Source: Streptomyces zhihengii (GTDB lineage: Bacteria > Actinomycetota > Actinomycetes > Streptomycetales > Streptomycetaceae). From it: a stretch of DNA of 64,000 nucleotides. This document shows positions 17,814-28,238 of this stretch, piece after piece (the stretch's first letter is position 1; each line of letters starts with the position of its first letter). Made by a program: the position numbers and the translations under genes. The stretch is from the NCBI RefSeq assembly GCF_016919245.1, contig NZ_JAFEJA010000001.1, forward strand, positions 3,444,001 to 3,508,000, in the 5' to 3' direction. The notes under the pieces are model-generated. The model worked only from the letters and a program-made list of their open reading frames with translations. It ran no database searches and had not been told where the DNA came from.

Positions 17814-19661
17814 TCATTCCACCGTCACCGACTTCGCCAGGTTCCTCGGCTGGTCGACCTCGTTGCCCCGGGCCGTCGCCAGCTCGCAGGCGAACACCTG
17901 GAGGGGCACCGTGGCCACCATCGGCTGGAGCAGCGTCGGGGTCGCCGGGATCCGGATGAGGTGATCCGCGTACGGGACGACCGCCTCGTCGCCCTCCTCG
18001 GCGATCACGATGGTGCGCGCCCCGCGGGCCCGGATCTCCTGGATGTTGGAGACGATCTTGTCGTGCAGCACGGACCGGCCGCGCGGCGACGGCACGACCA
18101 CCACCACCGGCAGGTCCTCCTCGATCAGCGCGATCGGACCGTGCTTGAGCTCACCGGCCGCGAAGCCCTCCGCGTGCATGTAGGCCAGCTCCTTGAGCTT
18201 CAGCGCGCCCTCCAGGGCGACCGGGTAGCCCACATGGCGGCCCAGGAAGAGCACCGTGTTCTTGTGTGCCAGCGAGCGCGCCAGCTCCCGCACCGGCTCC
18301 ATCGTCTCCAGCACCCGCTCCACCGCGCCGGAGATCTGCGCCAGGTCGCGGATCACCGCCCGGATCTCGTCGCCCCACTTGGTGCCGCGCACCTGCCCCA
18401 GGTACAGCGCGACCAGGTAGCAGGCGACGACCTGCGTCAGGAACGCCTTGGTCGAGGCGACGGCGACCTCCGGTCCGGCGTGGGTGTAGAGCACCGCGTC
18501 GGACTCGCGGGGGATCGTCGAGCCGTTGGTGTTGCAGATCGCGAGGACCCGCGCGCCCTGCTCCCGGGCGTGCCGGAGCGCCATCAGCGTGTCCATGGTC
18601 TCGCCGGACTGCGAGATCGCGACGACCAGCGTGCGGTGGTCGAGGATCGGGTCCCGGTAGCGGAACTCGCTCGCCAGCTCCACCTCGCACGGGATCCGGG
18701 TCCAGTGCTCGATCGCGTACTTGGCGATCAGCCCGGCGTGGAAGGCGGTGCCGCAGGCGACGACGACGATCTTGTCGGCCTCGCGCAGCACGTTCGCCGG
18801 GATGCGGATCTCGTCGAGGCGCAGCGCCCCCGAGGCGTCGATACGGCCCAGGAGGGTGTCGGCGACGGCCTTCGGCTGCTCGGCGATCTCCTTGAGCATG
18901 AAGTAGTCGTAGCCGCCCTTCTCGGCGGCCGAGGCGTCCCAGTCCACGTGGTAGGCCCGCACGTCGGCGGGCTCCCCGTCGAAGCCGGTGACGCTCACCC
19001 CGTCCCGCCGGAGCTCCACGACCTGGTCCTGGCCCAGTTCCACGGCGGAGCGGGTGTGGGCGATGAAGGCGGCCACGTCCGAGGCGAGGAAGTACTCGCC
19101 CTCCCCCACCCCGACCACCAGCGGGGAGTTGCGCCGGGCGCCGACGACCACGTCGGGCTCGTCCGCGTGCACGGCCACCAGGGTGAAGGCGCCCTCCAGC
19201 TGCCGGCACACCATGCGCATCGACTCGGCGAGGTCGCCCGCCGAGGAGAACGCCTCGGCCAGCAGATGGGCGACCACCTCGGTGTCCGTCTCGGAGGCCA
19301 GGTCGTGGCCGCGTTCGGCCAGCTCGGCCCGCAGGGCGGCGAAGTTCTCGATGATCCCGTTGTGGACGACGGCGACGCGCCCGGCGTTGTCCAGATGGGG
19401 GTGGGCGTTGACGTCCGTGGGCCCGCCGTGGGTGGCCCACCGGGTGTGCCCGACGGCGGTGGAGCCGGCCGGCAGCGGCCGTTCCGTCAGCTCCTTCTCC
19501 AGGTTGACGAGCTTGCCCGCCTTCTTCGCCGCGGCGAGTCCCCCGTCGGCGAGGACCGCCACACCCGCCGAGTCGTATCCGCGGTACTCCAGCCGCTTCA
19601 GACCGGCGACGACCACATCAAGCGCCGACTGCCCGCCGACGTAACCCACGATTCCGCACAT
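17814..19661 (-). CDS. glmS: glutamine--fructose-6-phosphate aminotransferase (isomerizing)
   Basis: 615 residues; makes glucosamine-6-phosphate, the first step toward UDP-GlcNAc and peptidoglycan. Class II glutamine amidotransferase domain (1-230) begins MCGIVGYVG with nucleophile Cys2 and contains GHTRWATHG and NGIIEN. Two SIS isomerase domains follow ([37 protein letters not shown]), ending in the conserved [11 protein letters not shown]. With glmM in the same window it supplies the amino-sugar pathway. Confidence 0.97.
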   Translation of the reverse strand: MCGIVGYVGGQSALDVVVAGLKRLEYRGYDSAGVAVLADGGLAAAKKAGKLVNLEKELTERPLPAGSTAVGHTRWATHGGPTDVNAHPHLDNAGRVAVVHNGIIENFAALRAELAERGHDLASETDTEVVAHLLAEAFSSAGDLAESMRMVCRQLEGAFTLVAVHADEPDVVVGARRNSPLVVGVGEGEYFLASDVAAFIAHTRSAVELGQDQVVELRRDGVSVTGFDGEPADVRAYHVDWDASAAEKGGYDYFMLKEIAEQPKAVADTLLGRIDASGALRLDEIRIPANVLREADKIVVVACGTAFHAGLIAKYAIEHWTRIPCEVELASEFRYRDPILDHRTLVVAISQSGETMDTLMALRHAREQGARVLAICNTNGSTIPRESDAVLYTHAGPEVAVASTKAFLTQVVACYLVALYLGQVRGTKWGDEIRAVIRDLAQISGAVERVLETMEPVRELARSLAHKNTVLFLGRHVGYPVALEGALKLKELAYMHAEGFAAGELKHGPIALIEEDLPVVVVVPSPRGRSVLHDKIVSNIQEIRARGARTIVIAEEGDEAVVPYADHLIRIPATPTLLQPMVATVPLQVFACELATARGNEVDQPRNLAKSVTVE

Positions 19662-19719
19662 GTCGGCAGCCTACGGCTCGGGGCCCGGCACGGCACCGAG
19701 ACGGACCGGGCCCCGGGGC

Positions 19720-20529
19720 TCAGACCTTGGCGCGGTACGCCCGCATCGCCAGCGGGCAGAACACCGCGGCGATCCCCACGGCCCACACCAGCGACCACAT
19801 CACCGGCTCCGCCACCGGACCGCCGACGAGCAGCCCCCGGTAGGCGTCCGACAGATGGGTGACCGGGTTGACGTCGCTCCAGGCCTGGAGCCAGCCCGGC
19901 ATCGTGTCCACGATGACGAACGCGCTGCTGGTGAAGGTGATCGGGAAGATCAGGGTGAAGGCGAACGCCTGCACCTTCTCCGCGTCGCCCGCGAGCATCC
20001 CGATGAGCACCGCCGTCCAGGAGACGGCCGCCGCGAAGACGATCAGCAGCACGGCGCCGAGCAGGAACCCGCCGAAGCCGCCGGTGATCCGGAAGCCCAT
20101 CAGCAGCCCGATGCCGATCATGAGCAGCATCGCCCACACGTGCTTGGCGAGGTCCGCCGTGATCCGCCCGATGAGCGGCGCGGAGCGGGCGATGGGCAGG
20201 CTGCGCAGCCGGTCGAAGACGCCCTTCGTCAGGTCCGTGTTGAGCGCCATCGCCGTGTACACCGTCATGAAGAGGGTGTTCTGCACGATGATCCCGGGCA
20301 GCGCGTACTCCAGATAGGCGTCGGTCGAACCGGCCATCTGCCCGCCCAGCACATACGTGAAGAGGAAGACGAACATGATCGGCGTGACGGAGTAGTCCAC
20401 CAGCTCCAGCGGGTTGTGCTTGACCGCCACCAGGCTGCGCCACGCCATCGTCAGCGTCTGCCCGGCCCACGCCAGCGGCCGCACGCGGCCGGAGCCCGTG
20501 AGCGGTGCGGTGACCGCCGCGCCGGTCAT
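19720..20529 (-). CDS. ABC-2 type transporter permease (DrrB-like)
   Basis: 269 residues with six hydrophobic segments: about 45-65 ([18 protein letters not shown]), 77-100, 130-150, 155-180 ([27 protein letters not shown]), 188-208 and 240-260. It belongs to the daunorubicin-resistance DrrB type of ABC-2 exporter. ATG at 20529 overlaps the ATPase stop (ATGA, 20526-20529). Substrate unknown. Confidence 0.9.
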   Translation of the reverse strand: MTGAAVTAPLTGSGRVRPLAWAGQTLTMAWRSLVAVKHNPLELVDYSVTPIMFVFLFTYVLGGQMAGSTDAYLEYALPGIIVQNTLFMTVYTAMALNTDLTKGVFDRLRSLPIARSAPLIGRITADLAKHVWAMLLMIGIGLLMGFRITGGFGGFLLGAVLLIVFAAAVSWTAVLIGMLAGDAEKVQAFAFTLIFPITFTSSAFVIVDTMPGWLQAWSDVNPVTHLSDAYRGLLVGGPVAEPVMWSLVWAVGIAAVFCPLAMRAYRAKV

Positions 20530-21542
20530 CGCGAACCCACCGCCTCCGCCTGCCCGGCGGCGCCCCCGTCGCCGGCCGGGTCCGCGCCGTCCGCGCCGTC
20601 GGTGCCGCCGGGCTCGGCCCGGTGTCCGGTGAGGGCGAGGAAGACCTCGTCGAGCGAGGAGCGCCGCAGCGCGAGTTCGCCGACCGCGATGCCCTCGGCG
20701 TCGAGGCCGCGGACCACCGCGGGCATCAGCTCCGGGTCGTTCACCGGGGCGGTGACCGCGTCGCCCTCGATCCGGGTGCCGGGCCCGGCAGCGCGGGCGA
20801 CCAGCGCGTGCGCGGCGGCGAGGTCGCCGGGGGCGAGCGGGCGGACCTCCAGCACCTGGCCGCCCACCTCGTTCTTCAGCCGGTCGGGCGTGCCCTGGGC
20901 GATCACCCGGCCCCGGTCGATGACCACGATGTCGTCGGCGAGCACATCGGCCTCGTTCAGGTACTGGGTGGTGAGCAGGGCGGTGGTGCCCTCGGCGACC
21001 AGGGCGCGCAGCATGTCCCACAGCTCGCCGCGGCTGTGCGGGTCGAGCCCGGTGGTGGGCTCGTCCAGGAAGAGGATGCTGGGCCGCCCGACCAGGCTGG
21101 CCGCGAGATCGAGGCGTCTGCGCATACCGCCGGAGTACGTCTTCGCCGCCCGCCCCGCGGCGTCCGACAGCCCGAACCGGGCCAGCAGCTCCCGGGCGCG
21201 CGCCCGGGCGTCCGGCCTGGTCATACCGAGCAGACGGCCGATGAGCAGCAGGTTCTCGGTGCCGGTGAGGTTCTCGTCGACGGCCGCGTACTGGCCGGTC
21301 AGGCCGATGAGGGAGCGCACCGCGCCCGCTTGGGCGACCACGTCGTGGCCGGCCACCGTGGCGCGGCCGCCGTCGGGCGGCAGCAGGGTGGCGAAGATCC
21401 GCACGGCCGTCGTCTTGCCCGCCCCGTTCGGACCGAGCAGGCCGAGCACCGAACCCGTCCGGGCCGCCAGATCCACCCCCGCCAGGGCCTCGGTGCCTCG
21501 GAACCGCTTGACCAGGCCCTCCGCCTGGATCGCGTACGTCAT
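20526..21542 (-). CDS. ABC transporter ATP-binding protein (DrrA-like)
   Basis: 338 residues. Walker [10 protein letters not shown] (about 38-46), Q-loop [14 protein letters not shown], signature [15 protein letters not shown], Walker [14 protein letters not shown], then a C-terminal regulatory domain as in DrrA exporters. It powers the adjacent permease; efflux of a drug or lipid-like compound is likely but the substrate cannot be read. The C-terminal 30 residues are Gly/Asp/Ala-rich. The pair is divergent from coaA. Confidence 0.93.
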   Translation of the reverse strand: MTYAIQAEGLVKRFRGTEALAGVDLAARTGSVLGLLGPNGAGKTTAVRIFATLLPPDGGRATVAGHDVVAQAGAVRSLIGLTGQYAAVDENLTGTENLLLIGRLLGMTRPDARARARELLARFGLSDAAGRAAKTYSGGMRRRLDLAASLVGRPSILFLDEPTTGLDPHSRGELWDMLRALVAEGTTALLTTQYLNEADVLADDIVVIDRGRVIAQGTPDRLKNEVGGQVLEVRPLAPGDLAAAHALVARAAGPGTRIEGDAVTAPVNDPELMPAVVRGLDAEGIAVGELALRRSSLDEVFLALTGHRAEPGGTDGADGADPAGDGGAAGQAEAVGSR

Positions 21543-21709
21543 GGGATTCCCCTCGTGACCTCGCGCTGTCGCGGACGTCGCGGGTCGGCGCCCACCTCTT
21601 CCCCCACTGTGACGCACGCCACGGACATTCCGCCCGGTCCCGGTCCGCGACGGGCCCCGGGACGCACCGGCGTGATCCAGCCCACCCCCCACAACCGGGG
21701 CCCAGCCCC

Positions 21710-21723
21710 GACAATGGGCCCTG
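21710..21723 (+). promoter_or_regulatory. -10 box of a probable leaderless coaA transcript
   Basis: GACAAT (21710-21715), then 7 nt, then GTG at 21723. The 13-base context CCGACAATGGGCC is the same as upstream of the methyltransferase gene at 4471. No Shine-Dalgarno sequence and no clear -35. Confidence 0.5.
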
Positions 21724-22718
21724 TGATCTCTTCGCCGCCACGAAGCGCCCACCGCCGGGCAGAGCCTCCGTCGACCCCCTACGTCGACCTCACCCGCGCG
21801 GAGTGGAGCGCCCTGCGCGAGAAAACGCCGCTGCCGCTGACCGCCGAGGAGGTCGAACGGCTCCGGGGTCTGGGCGACGTCATCGACCTCGACGAGGTCC
21901 GGGACGTGTACCTGCCGCTGTCCCGGCTGCTGAACCTGTACGTGCAGGCCACGGCCGAGCTGCGGGGCGCCCTCAACACCTTCCTCGGCGACGCGGGCAA
22001 CGGCCACGGCGCCCAGCGGGGGACGCCGTTCGTCATAGGGGTGGCCGGCTCCGTGGCCGTCGGCAAGTCCACCGTGGCCCGGCTGCTCCAGGCGCTGCTC
22101 GCCCGCTGGCCGGAGCACCCGCGGGTCGAGCTGGTCACCACCGACGGCTTCCTGCTGCCCATGAAGGAGCTCGCCGACCGCGGCCTCATGTCGCGCAAGG
22201 GGTTCCCGGAGTCGTACGACCGCCGGGCGCTGACCCGGTTCGTCGCGGACATCAAGGCGGGCAAGGACGAGGTCACCGCGCCCGTCTACTCCCACCTGAT
22301 CTACGACATCGTCCCCGACGAGCGGCTGACCGTCCGCAGACCCGACATCCTGATCGTCGAGGGGCTCAACGTCCTCCAGCCCGCGCTGCCCGGCAAGGAC
22401 GGGCGCACCCGGGTCGGGCTCGCCGACTACTTCGACTTCAGCGTGTACGTCGACGCGCGGCCCGAGGACATCGAGACCTGGTACCTGAACCGTTTCCGCA
22501 AGCTGCGCGAGACGGCGTTCCAGAACCCGTTCTCCTACTTCCGCAAGTACACCCAGGTCTCCGAGGAGGAGGCCCTGGACTACGCCCGGACCATGTGGCG
22601 CACCATCAACAAGCCCAACCTGCTGGAGAACGTGGCCCCCACCCGGGGACGCGCCACACTGGTGCTGCGCAAGGGGCCCGACCACAAGGTCCAGCGGCTG
22701 TCGCTGCGCAAGCTCTAG
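21723..22718 (+). CDS. coaA: type I pantothenate kinase
   Basis: 331 residues; phosphorylates pantothenate, the committed step of CoA synthesis. Walker [13 protein letters not shown] (about 105-116), [23 protein letters not shown], the VEGLNVLQ strand and [18 protein letters not shown] are type I PanK motifs. GTG at 21723 is chosen because the upstream -10 box implies a leaderless mRNA; an ATG three codons earlier overlaps that -10 box. The DUF389 gene follows 11 nt downstream. Confidence 0.95.
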   Translation: MISSPPRSAHRRAEPPSTPYVDLTRAEWSALREKTPLPLTAEEVERLRGLGDVIDLDEVRDVYLPLSRLLNLYVQATAELRGALNTFLGDAGNGHGAQRGTPFVIGVAGSVAVGKSTVARLLQALLARWPEHPRVELVTTDGFLLPMKELADRGLMSRKGFPESYDRRALTRFVADIKAGKDEVTAPVYSHLIYDIVPDERLTVRRPDILIVEGLNVLQPALPGKDGRTRVGLADYFDFSVYVDARPEDIETWYLNRFRKLRETAFQNPFSYFRKYTQVSEEEALDYARTMWRTINKPNLLENVAPTRGRATLVLRKGPDHKVQRLSLRKL

Positions 22719-22729
22719 GGGGACCCCGC

Positions 22730-23671
22730 GTGCTGCACCTGCGAGTGATCACACCGGCCGACCGCACGGCCGAGGTGACCGGCCTGCTGGAGAGGACCGT
22801 CGGCACGGCCCACCTGGTGGTCCTGGAAGGGGCCGCCCGCGATCCGCGCGGCGACCTCGTGCTGTGCGACGTCGCCCGGGAGGCCGGCGACGCGGTCCTG
22901 TCCGAGCTGCGGGCCATGGGGATCGACAAGTCCGGCTCGGTGTCCGTGGACGAGATCGGGCTGTCCCTGTCCGCGCGCGCCGACCGGGCGGAGAAGGAGG
23001 CGCCGGGGGAGGCCGCCGACGCGGTGCTGTGGGAGCAGCTCTCGGACGCCACGCACGAGGAGTCGACGCTCAGCGTCACCTATCTGGCGTTCCTGATGCT
23101 GGCGACGATGATCGCCGCCTGCGGCGTCGTCCTGGACAACGCGATCCTCATCGTCGGCGCGATGGCCGTCGGCCCGGAGTTCGGGCCGCTGGCCGGGATC
23201 TGCACGGCCCTGGTGCGGCGGACACCGCGCCTGGCCTGGCGCTCCGTGATCGCCCTGATCGCCGGCTTCGCGGCCGCGATGCTGGTGACCGTGGGCTTCA
23301 GCCTGCTGATGGACGCGCTCGGCCTGTTCACGGACGAGCAGGTGGAGGGCGACCGGCCCAACACCCGCTTCATCTACGACCCGGACGCCTTCTCCTTCGT
23401 CGTCGCGGCCCTCGCGGGCACGGCCGGCATGCTCTCGCTGACGTCGGCCAAGTCGGGCGCCCTGGTCGGCGTGGCCATCTCGGTGACGACCGTCCCGGCC
23501 GCGGCCAACGCCGCCGTCGCCTTCAGCTACCGCGAGTACGCGCAGGCCTGGGGCTCGACCGAGCAGCTCCTGCTGAACCTCGCGGGCATCGTGCTCGCCG
23601 GCACGGCGACCCTGCTGGTGCAGAAGGCGCTATGGCGCCGCAGCCGGCGCCGGGCGCAGCGCACCGGCTGA
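22730..23671 (+). CDS. DUF389 membrane protein
   Basis: 313 residues. The N-terminal 100 residues are soluble with a ferredoxin-like pattern (LHLRVITPADRTAEVTGLL), followed by five to six hydrophobic segments from about 105 on (TYLAFLMLATMIAACGVVLDNAILIVGAMAVGP is the DUF389 core). Function unknown; the family is a predicted hydrophobic membrane protein with a possible regulatory N-terminus. GTG start 11 nt after coaA, so co-transcribed with it. Confidence 0.88.
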   Translation: MLHLRVITPADRTAEVTGLLERTVGTAHLVVLEGAARDPRGDLVLCDVAREAGDAVLSELRAMGIDKSGSVSVDEIGLSLSARADRAEKEAPGEAADAVLWEQLSDATHEESTLSVTYLAFLMLATMIAACGVVLDNAILIVGAMAVGPEFGPLAGICTALVRRTPRLAWRSVIALIAGFAAAMLVTVGFSLLMDALGLFTDEQVEGDRPNTRFIYDPDAFSFVVAALAGTAGMLSLTSAKSGALVGVAISVTTVPAAANAAVAFSYREYAQAWGSTEQLLLNLAGIVLAGTATLLVQKALWRRSRRRAQRTG

Positions 23672-23680
23672 TTCCGCGGA

Positions 23681-23736
23681 CCGTACGTACGAGGGCGCCC
23701 CCGGACCGTGGTCCGGGGGCGCCCTCGTACGTACGG
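23681..23736. terminator. perfect 26-bp stem bidirectional terminator
   Basis: 23681-23706 pairs with 23711-23736 without a mismatch around a 4-nt loop (CGTG). It lies between the convergent DUF389 and glmM genes, 9 nt and 6 nt from their stops. Almost certainly a shared terminator. Confidence 0.92.
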
Positions 23737-23742
23737 ATCGGG

Positions 23743-25101
23743 TCAGCCCAGCGAGGACTTGACGACGTCGGCCAGCCGGCCGGCGACGCTCTTCGCCTGC
23801 TCCAGGTCGGGGGCCTCGACCATCACGCGCACCAGCGGCTCGGTGCCCGAGGAGCGCAGCAGCACCCGGCCGGTGGCGCCGAGCTCGCGCTCGGCCTCGG
23901 TCACGGCCTGGGACAGCTCCTTGGAGGTGGTCACCCGGGACTTGTCGACGTCGCGGACGTTGACGAGCACCTGCGGCAGCCGCTCCATCACACCGGCCAG
24001 CTCCGCGAGCGAGCGGCCGGTCGCGGCGAGACGGGCCGCGAGCATCAGACCGGTCAGCGTGCCGTCACCGGTGGTGGCGTGGTCGAGGACGATGACGTGG
24101 CCGGACTGCTCGCCGCCGAGCGCGTAGCCCTTCTCCTTCATCGCCTCCAGCACGTAGCGGTCGCCGACCGCGGTCTGCACCAGCTCGACGCCCTCGCGCT
24201 CCATCGCCAGCTTGAAGCCGAGGTTCGACATGACGGTGGCCACCACGGTGTCGCCGCGCAGGGTGCCCGCCTCGCGCATCGCGAGGGCGAGCACGGCGAG
24301 GATCTGGTCGCCGTCGACCTCCTCGCCCGCCGCGTCCACGGCCAGGCAGCGGTCCGCGTCGCCGTCGTGCGCGATGCCGAGGTGGGCACCGTGCTCGACG
24401 ACGGCGGCCTTGAGCAGGCCGAGGTGGGTCGATCCGCAGCCGTCGTTGATGTTGAGGCCGTCCGGCTCGGCGCCGATGGTCACGACCTCGGCACCGGCGC
24501 GGGTGAACGCCTCGGGCGACACGCGGGACGCGGCGCCGTGCGCCTCGTCCAGCACGATCTTCAGACCGTCGAGCCGGTTCGGGAGGACGGCGACGAGGTG
24601 GGCGACGTACTTGTCGAAGCCCTCGTCGTACTCCTTGACCCGGCCGACCCCGGCGCCGGTCGGGCGCTCCCAGGGCTCACCGGTGCGGTGCTGCTCGTAG
24701 ACCTGCTCGATGCGGTCCTCCAGCTCGTCGGCGAGCTTGTGCCCGCCGCGGGCGAAGAACTTGATGCCGTTGTCCGGCATGGCGTTGTGGCTGGCGGAGA
24801 GCATCACACCGAGGTCGGCGCCGAGCGCACCGGTGAGATACGCCACCGCGGGGGTGGGCAGCACACCGACGCGCAGCACGTCGACTCCGGCACTCGCCAG
24901 ACCGGCCACCACGGCGGCCTCCAGGAACTCTCCGGACGCACGGGGGTCACGGCCCACCACAGCGGTCGGGCGATGGCCGGCGAAGGAACCCGCCTCGGCC
25001 AGCACGTGCGCCGCCGCGACCGACAGCCCGAGCGCGAGCTCGGCCGTGAGATCGGCGTTGGCCACACCGCGTACGCCGTCCGTTCCGAAGAGTCGTCCCA
25101 C
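23743..25101 (-). CDS. glmM: phosphoglucosamine mutase
   Basis: 452 residues; converts glucosamine-6-phosphate to glucosamine-1-phosphate for UDP-GlcNAc. Phosphoserine loop [17 protein letters not shown] (catalytic Ser about 101), metal loop [13 protein letters not shown], sugar-binding GGEQSGHV and phosphate-binding [17 protein letters not shown] at 25101 with GGAGGAACACCA upstream. Downstream of rpsI, separated by a terminator. Confidence 0.97.
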   Translation of the reverse strand: MGRLFGTDGVRGVANADLTAELALGLSVAAAHVLAEAGSFAGHRPTAVVGRDPRASGEFLEAAVVAGLASAGVDVLRVGVLPTPAVAYLTGALGADLGVMLSASHNAMPDNGIKFFARGGHKLADELEDRIEQVYEQHRTGEPWERPTGAGVGRVKEYDEGFDKYVAHLVAVLPNRLDGLKIVLDEAHGAASRVSPEAFTRAGAEVVTIGAEPDGLNINDGCGSTHLGLLKAAVVEHGAHLGIAHDGDADRCLAVDAAGEEVDGDQILAVLALAMREAGTLRGDTVVATVMSNLGFKLAMEREGVELVQTAVGDRYVLEAMKEKGYALGGEQSGHVIVLDHATTGDGTLTGLMLAARLAATGRSLAELAGVMERLPQVLVNVRDVDKSRVTTSKELSQAVTEAERELGATGRVLLRSSGTEPLVRVMVEAPDLEQAKSVAGRLADVVKSSLG

Positions 25102-25171
25102 TGGTGTTCCTCCGAGAAGCTGATTGCTCGAACTCTTGCACGCCCGAGGTCGTCGGGAGTCGATAAACGAA

Positions 25172-25202
25172 CGCCCCGGCAGCAACGAGTGCCGCCGGGG
25201 CG
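25172..25202 (-). terminator. rho-independent-like terminator after rpsI
   Basis: CGCCCCGGC (25172-25180) pairs with GCCGGGGCG (25194-25202). On the minus strand the stem is followed by TTCGTTTAT, a rare T-rich tail here. It ends the rplM-rpsI transcript before glmM. Confidence 0.75.
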
Positions 25203-25249
25203 AACGAAAAGCCGTACAGAAGCCGTGTCGGCTCGTACAGCCGGCGCGA

Positions 25250-25762
25250 TTAGCGCTTGCTGTACTGCGGGGCCTTACGGGCCTTCTTGAGACCGGCCTT
25301 CTTGCGCTCGACCGCACGGTCGTCGCGGGAGAGGAAGCCGGCCTTCTTCAGCGGGCCGCGGTTGTTGTCCACGTCCGCCTCGTTCAGGGCGCGGGCCACA
25401 CCGAGGCGCAGGGCACCGGCCTGGCCGGAGACGCCGCCACCCGAGATGCGGGCGATGACGTCGTAGCGGTCGTCGAGCTCGAGCACCTTGAAGGGCTCGT
25501 TGACTTCCTGCTGGTGCACCTTGTTGGGGAAGTAGTCCTCAAGGGTGCGGCCGTTGATCTTCCACTTGCCGGAGCCCGGAACGATCCGGACGCGGGCGAT
25601 GGCGTTCTTGCGACGGCCCAGGCCGGCGGCCGGCTGCGGGTCGCCGAAGCGGGAAGCCAGGGACTCGGAGGTGTACTCGCCCTCGACCGGAACCTCGGTC
25701 TCGGTGGTGTACTGCTCGACGTCAACCTCTTCGAGCGGGGTCTCGGCGGTGGTCTCAGCCAC
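25250..25762 (-). CDS. rpsI: 30S ribosomal protein uS9
   Basis: 170 residues. The conserved S9 core runs from [19 protein letters not shown] to the basic C-terminus ending RKAPQYSKR, whose tail reaches the P-site tRNA. An acidic N-terminal extension of about 45 residues is typical of streptomycete S9. GTG start. Second gene of the rplM-rpsI operon (41-nt gap). Confidence 0.98.
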   Translation of the reverse strand: MAETTAETPLEEVDVEQYTTETEVPVEGEYTSESLASRFGDPQPAAGLGRRKNAIARVRIVPGSGKWKINGRTLEDYFPNKVHQQEVNEPFKVLELDDRYDVIARISGGGVSGQAGALRLGVARALNEADVDNNRGPLKKAGFLSRDDRAVERKKAGLKKARKAPQYSKR

Positions 25763-25803
25763 GATTCTCCTCAGATTCTTTTCGTCTTAGGGGGTGGCCG
25801 GAC

Positions 25804-26247
25804 TTACTGCGCGACCTGGGTGATCTCGAACGGGACAGGCTGCTGCGCAGCGTGCGGGTGGTTCTCGCCCGCGTAGACCTTCAGCTTCGAGAGCATCTGA
25901 CGGCCCAGGGTGTTCTTGGGGAGCATGCCCTTGATGGCCTTCTCGACGGCCTTCTCGGGGTTCTTCTCCAGCAGCTCGTCGTAGCGGACGGAGCGCAGAC
26001 CACCCGGGTAACCGGAGTGGCGGTACGCCATCTTCTGGGTCCGCTTGTTGCCGGACAGGTGCACCTTGTCCGCGTTGACGATGATGACGAAGTCACCAGC
26101 GTCGACGTGCGGCGCGTAGATCGGCTTGTGCTTGCCCCGGAGAAGGGTTGCGGCGGTGGTCGCCAGACGGCCCAGGACGATGTCCTGCGCGTCGATGATG
26201 TGCCACTGGCGCGTCACATCGCCGGGCTTGGGGCTGTACGTACGCAC
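25804..26247 (-). CDS. rplM: 50S ribosomal protein uL13
   Basis: 147 residues; early-assembling large-subunit protein. [47 protein letters not shown] and [12 protein letters not shown] are L13 signatures. GTG at 26247. First gene of the rplM-rpsI operon; the 263-bp gap upstream holds its promoter. Confidence 0.98.
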   Translation of the reverse strand: MRTYSPKPGDVTRQWHIIDAQDIVLGRLATTAATLLRGKHKPIYAPHVDAGDFVIIVNADKVHLSGNKRTQKMAYRHSGYPGGLRSVRYDELLEKNPEKAVEKAIKGMLPKNTLGRQMLSKLKVYAGENHPHAAQQPVPFEITQVAQ

Positions 26248-26427
26248 GGTCGTAGCCTTCGCTTCTTCAGTGATGGGGTCCTCCGCGGCCGGTTAAGGCA
26301 CGAAGGACGGGGTCCTGACAAGGCCACCCGGACGATCACGACAGCCTTGGCGGCGCTACGGGGACGCAACCCGAGTGCCTGCCGCTGGTCATCGGCCCGG
26401 TGGACCGGCGTAAGGGCCCCTCACGTG

Positions 26428-26456
26428 AGATAGAGCAAGCCAATACGCATAACGAA
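26428..26456 (-). promoter_or_regulatory. candidate rplM promoter
   Basis: In the only AT-rich stretch of the gap, minus-strand CTATCT (26428-26433) is spaced 17 nt from TTCGTT (26451-26456). The -35 is weak. It implies a leader of about 175 nt. Confidence 0.4.
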
Positions 26457-26510
26457 CCAGAAGAATACCGTCGCCCCCCGTACGGGTCAAAATCCCGTGC
26501 CCGGCCCCGG

Positions 26511-28121
26511 TCAGGGCGCGCCGAGCGTCTCGGCGAGGAAGCGCGCCTGGTTCCTGCCGAGCCCGGTGGCGATCACGGCGCTGTCGCCGGTCAGCGGCGT
26601 CTTCAGTCCCACATGCGCCAGCAGCCGGTCCTCGCCCTGCACGACGGCGAGCCGGTCGGCCGGCTCCGGCCGTCCGGCGACCCGGGTGGTCAGCGCCGTC
26701 CACGCCGCGCGGTCTGCGTCCTCGAACGTCACCTCGACCTCCCAGCCCTCCAGCCCCGACGAGGGGTCCGACTCCCGGGCGACGACCTCGCGGAAGCTCT
26801 CCACGGTCAGGCCCTCGGCGACCGACACCTCCACGCACACGCTGCGGTCGTCCGCGACGAAGCCCCGCCCGTCGGGCACCGGGGACTCCGTCGCCGCCCC
26901 GATCACACCGCCCGCGCCCGAACCGGTCCCCGGGCACACCCCCTGGTACTCCCGGGCCACCTCCAGGAACCGCACCGGGCCGTCCGGCACGCCCGCCGGG
27001 CTGCCCGCGCCCTCCCACGGCCGCCAGACGAACAGCGACGCCGTCAGCACCGCCACCGCGAACGCGCCCGCGACCCGGGCCGGCCGCGCGTAGCGGGCGC
27101 TCCTCGCGGCCGGCCGGTCCGGCGCGTCGCCCCCCGGGGCGTCCAGCCGGGACGTGGCGGGCGGCGCCGGCACCCGCGAGGTCGGCGCGTCCGGGCCGAA
27201 GCGGCGGTCCGCGGCCTCCAGCGCCTCGATCCGGCGGGCGCGGTGGCGCTCCACGGCCTGGGCCCAGCGCGGCCCGATCCAGTCCTCGCCGCCCCGTGCG
27301 GAGGACGGCCTGCCGCTGAGCCGGCGCGCGCACAGCTCGACGACCTGGGCCGGCGTCGGGCGCCCGGCCGGGTCCGTCGCGAGGCACGGCAGCACCAGGC
27401 CGGCCACCTCCCCCGGCAGCCCGGTGACGTCCGTCTCGCCCCGGGCGGCGCGCACCAGCAGCTCCATCGCCGAGGCGGTCGCGATCCGCGCGTACGGCGG
27501 CCGGCCGGTGGCGAGGCAGAAGAGGGTGGCCCCCAGCGAGAACACGTCGGACGCGCTCGTCGTCGGCTCGCCCCGGGCCTGTTCGGGGGCGGCGAAGGCC
27601 ACCGTGCCGAGTGCGGTCTGGGTCCGGGTCACGTCGTGCGCCTGCGAGATCCCGAAGTCGATCAGCCGGGGGCCCTCGATCGGCAGCAGCACGTTCGACG
27701 GCTTCACGTCCCGGTGGACCAGACCGGCCTCGTGCAGCGAGACGAGCGCCTCGGCGATCCCGGCGGCGACCCAGTGCAGCGCGTCCGGCCCCAGCGTGCC
27801 GCAGCCGTCCAGCAGTTCCTTCAGCGAGGGCGCGGGCACGTACTCCTGCGCCATCCAGGGCACCGCCGCCGCCGGGTCCGCCGCGACGATGCTCGCGGTG
27901 TAGACGCCCCGCACCCGCTGGGCCAGCGCGACCTCGCGGGCGAAGCGCCGGCGGTCGTCCTCGCTGTCGGTGAGCAGCGTCTTGAGGGCGACCGTCCGGC
28001 CGCCGTCGGTGCGGGCCAGATACACGCGGCCCATGCCGCCGGCGGCCAGCTCCGCCAGCACGGTGAACCGTCCGAACCGCTCACCCGGGCGCACCGCGCC
28101 CGTGTCCTGTGCCCCCTGCAT
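26511..28121 (-). CDS. receptor-type serine/threonine protein kinase
   Basis: 536 residues. Hanks-type kinase domain at about 17-270: Gly loop LAAGGMGRVYLA, catalytic Lys47 in VALK, HRDVKPSNVLL (136-), DFG 155-157, AAPEQ 177-181, DVFSLGATLF. A Pro/Ala-rich juxtamembrane segment leads to one transmembrane helix (about 349-366) and an extracytoplasmic domain of about 165 residues with two Cys. No PASTA repeats, so it is not PknB; the ligand is unknown. ATG at 28121. It sits between rplM and the ABC-F gene. Confidence 0.93.
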   Translation of the reverse strand: MQGAQDTGAVRPGERFGRFTVLAELAAGGMGRVYLARTDGGRTVALKTLLTDSEDDRRRFAREVALAQRVRGVYTASIVAADPAAAVPWMAQEYVPAPSLKELLDGCGTLGPDALHWVAAGIAEALVSLHEAGLVHRDVKPSNVLLPIEGPRLIDFGISQAHDVTRTQTALGTVAFAAPEQARGEPTTSASDVFSLGATLFCLATGRPPYARIATASAMELLVRAARGETDVTGLPGEVAGLVLPCLATDPAGRPTPAQVVELCARRLSGRPSSARGGEDWIGPRWAQAVERHRARRIEALEAADRRFGPDAPTSRVPAPPATSRLDAPGGDAPDRPAARSARYARPARVAGAFAVAVLTASLFVWRPWEGAGSPAGVPDGPVRFLEVAREYQGVCPGTGSGAGGVIGAATESPVPDGRGFVADDRSVCVEVSVAEGLTVESFREVVARESDPSSGLEGWEVEVTFEDADRAAWTALTTRVAGRPEPADRLAVVQGEDRLLAHVGLKTPLTGDSAVIATGLGRNQARFLAETLGAP

Positions 28122-28238
28122 GACCGCCCCCCAGGCGTCCCGCCCCCGCCGTGCGACGCCCGCGCGGCACGGCAACGACGCCTCCCTACCCCGGGACGGT
28201 TCCGTTCACCCGCGCCCCGGGGCGCCACCGGCAGGGGT

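Noticed and set aside
26248..26510. An L13-type ribosomal leader RNA upstream of rplM.
   Set aside because: No recognisable conserved structure by eye; only a weak promoter candidate could be supported.
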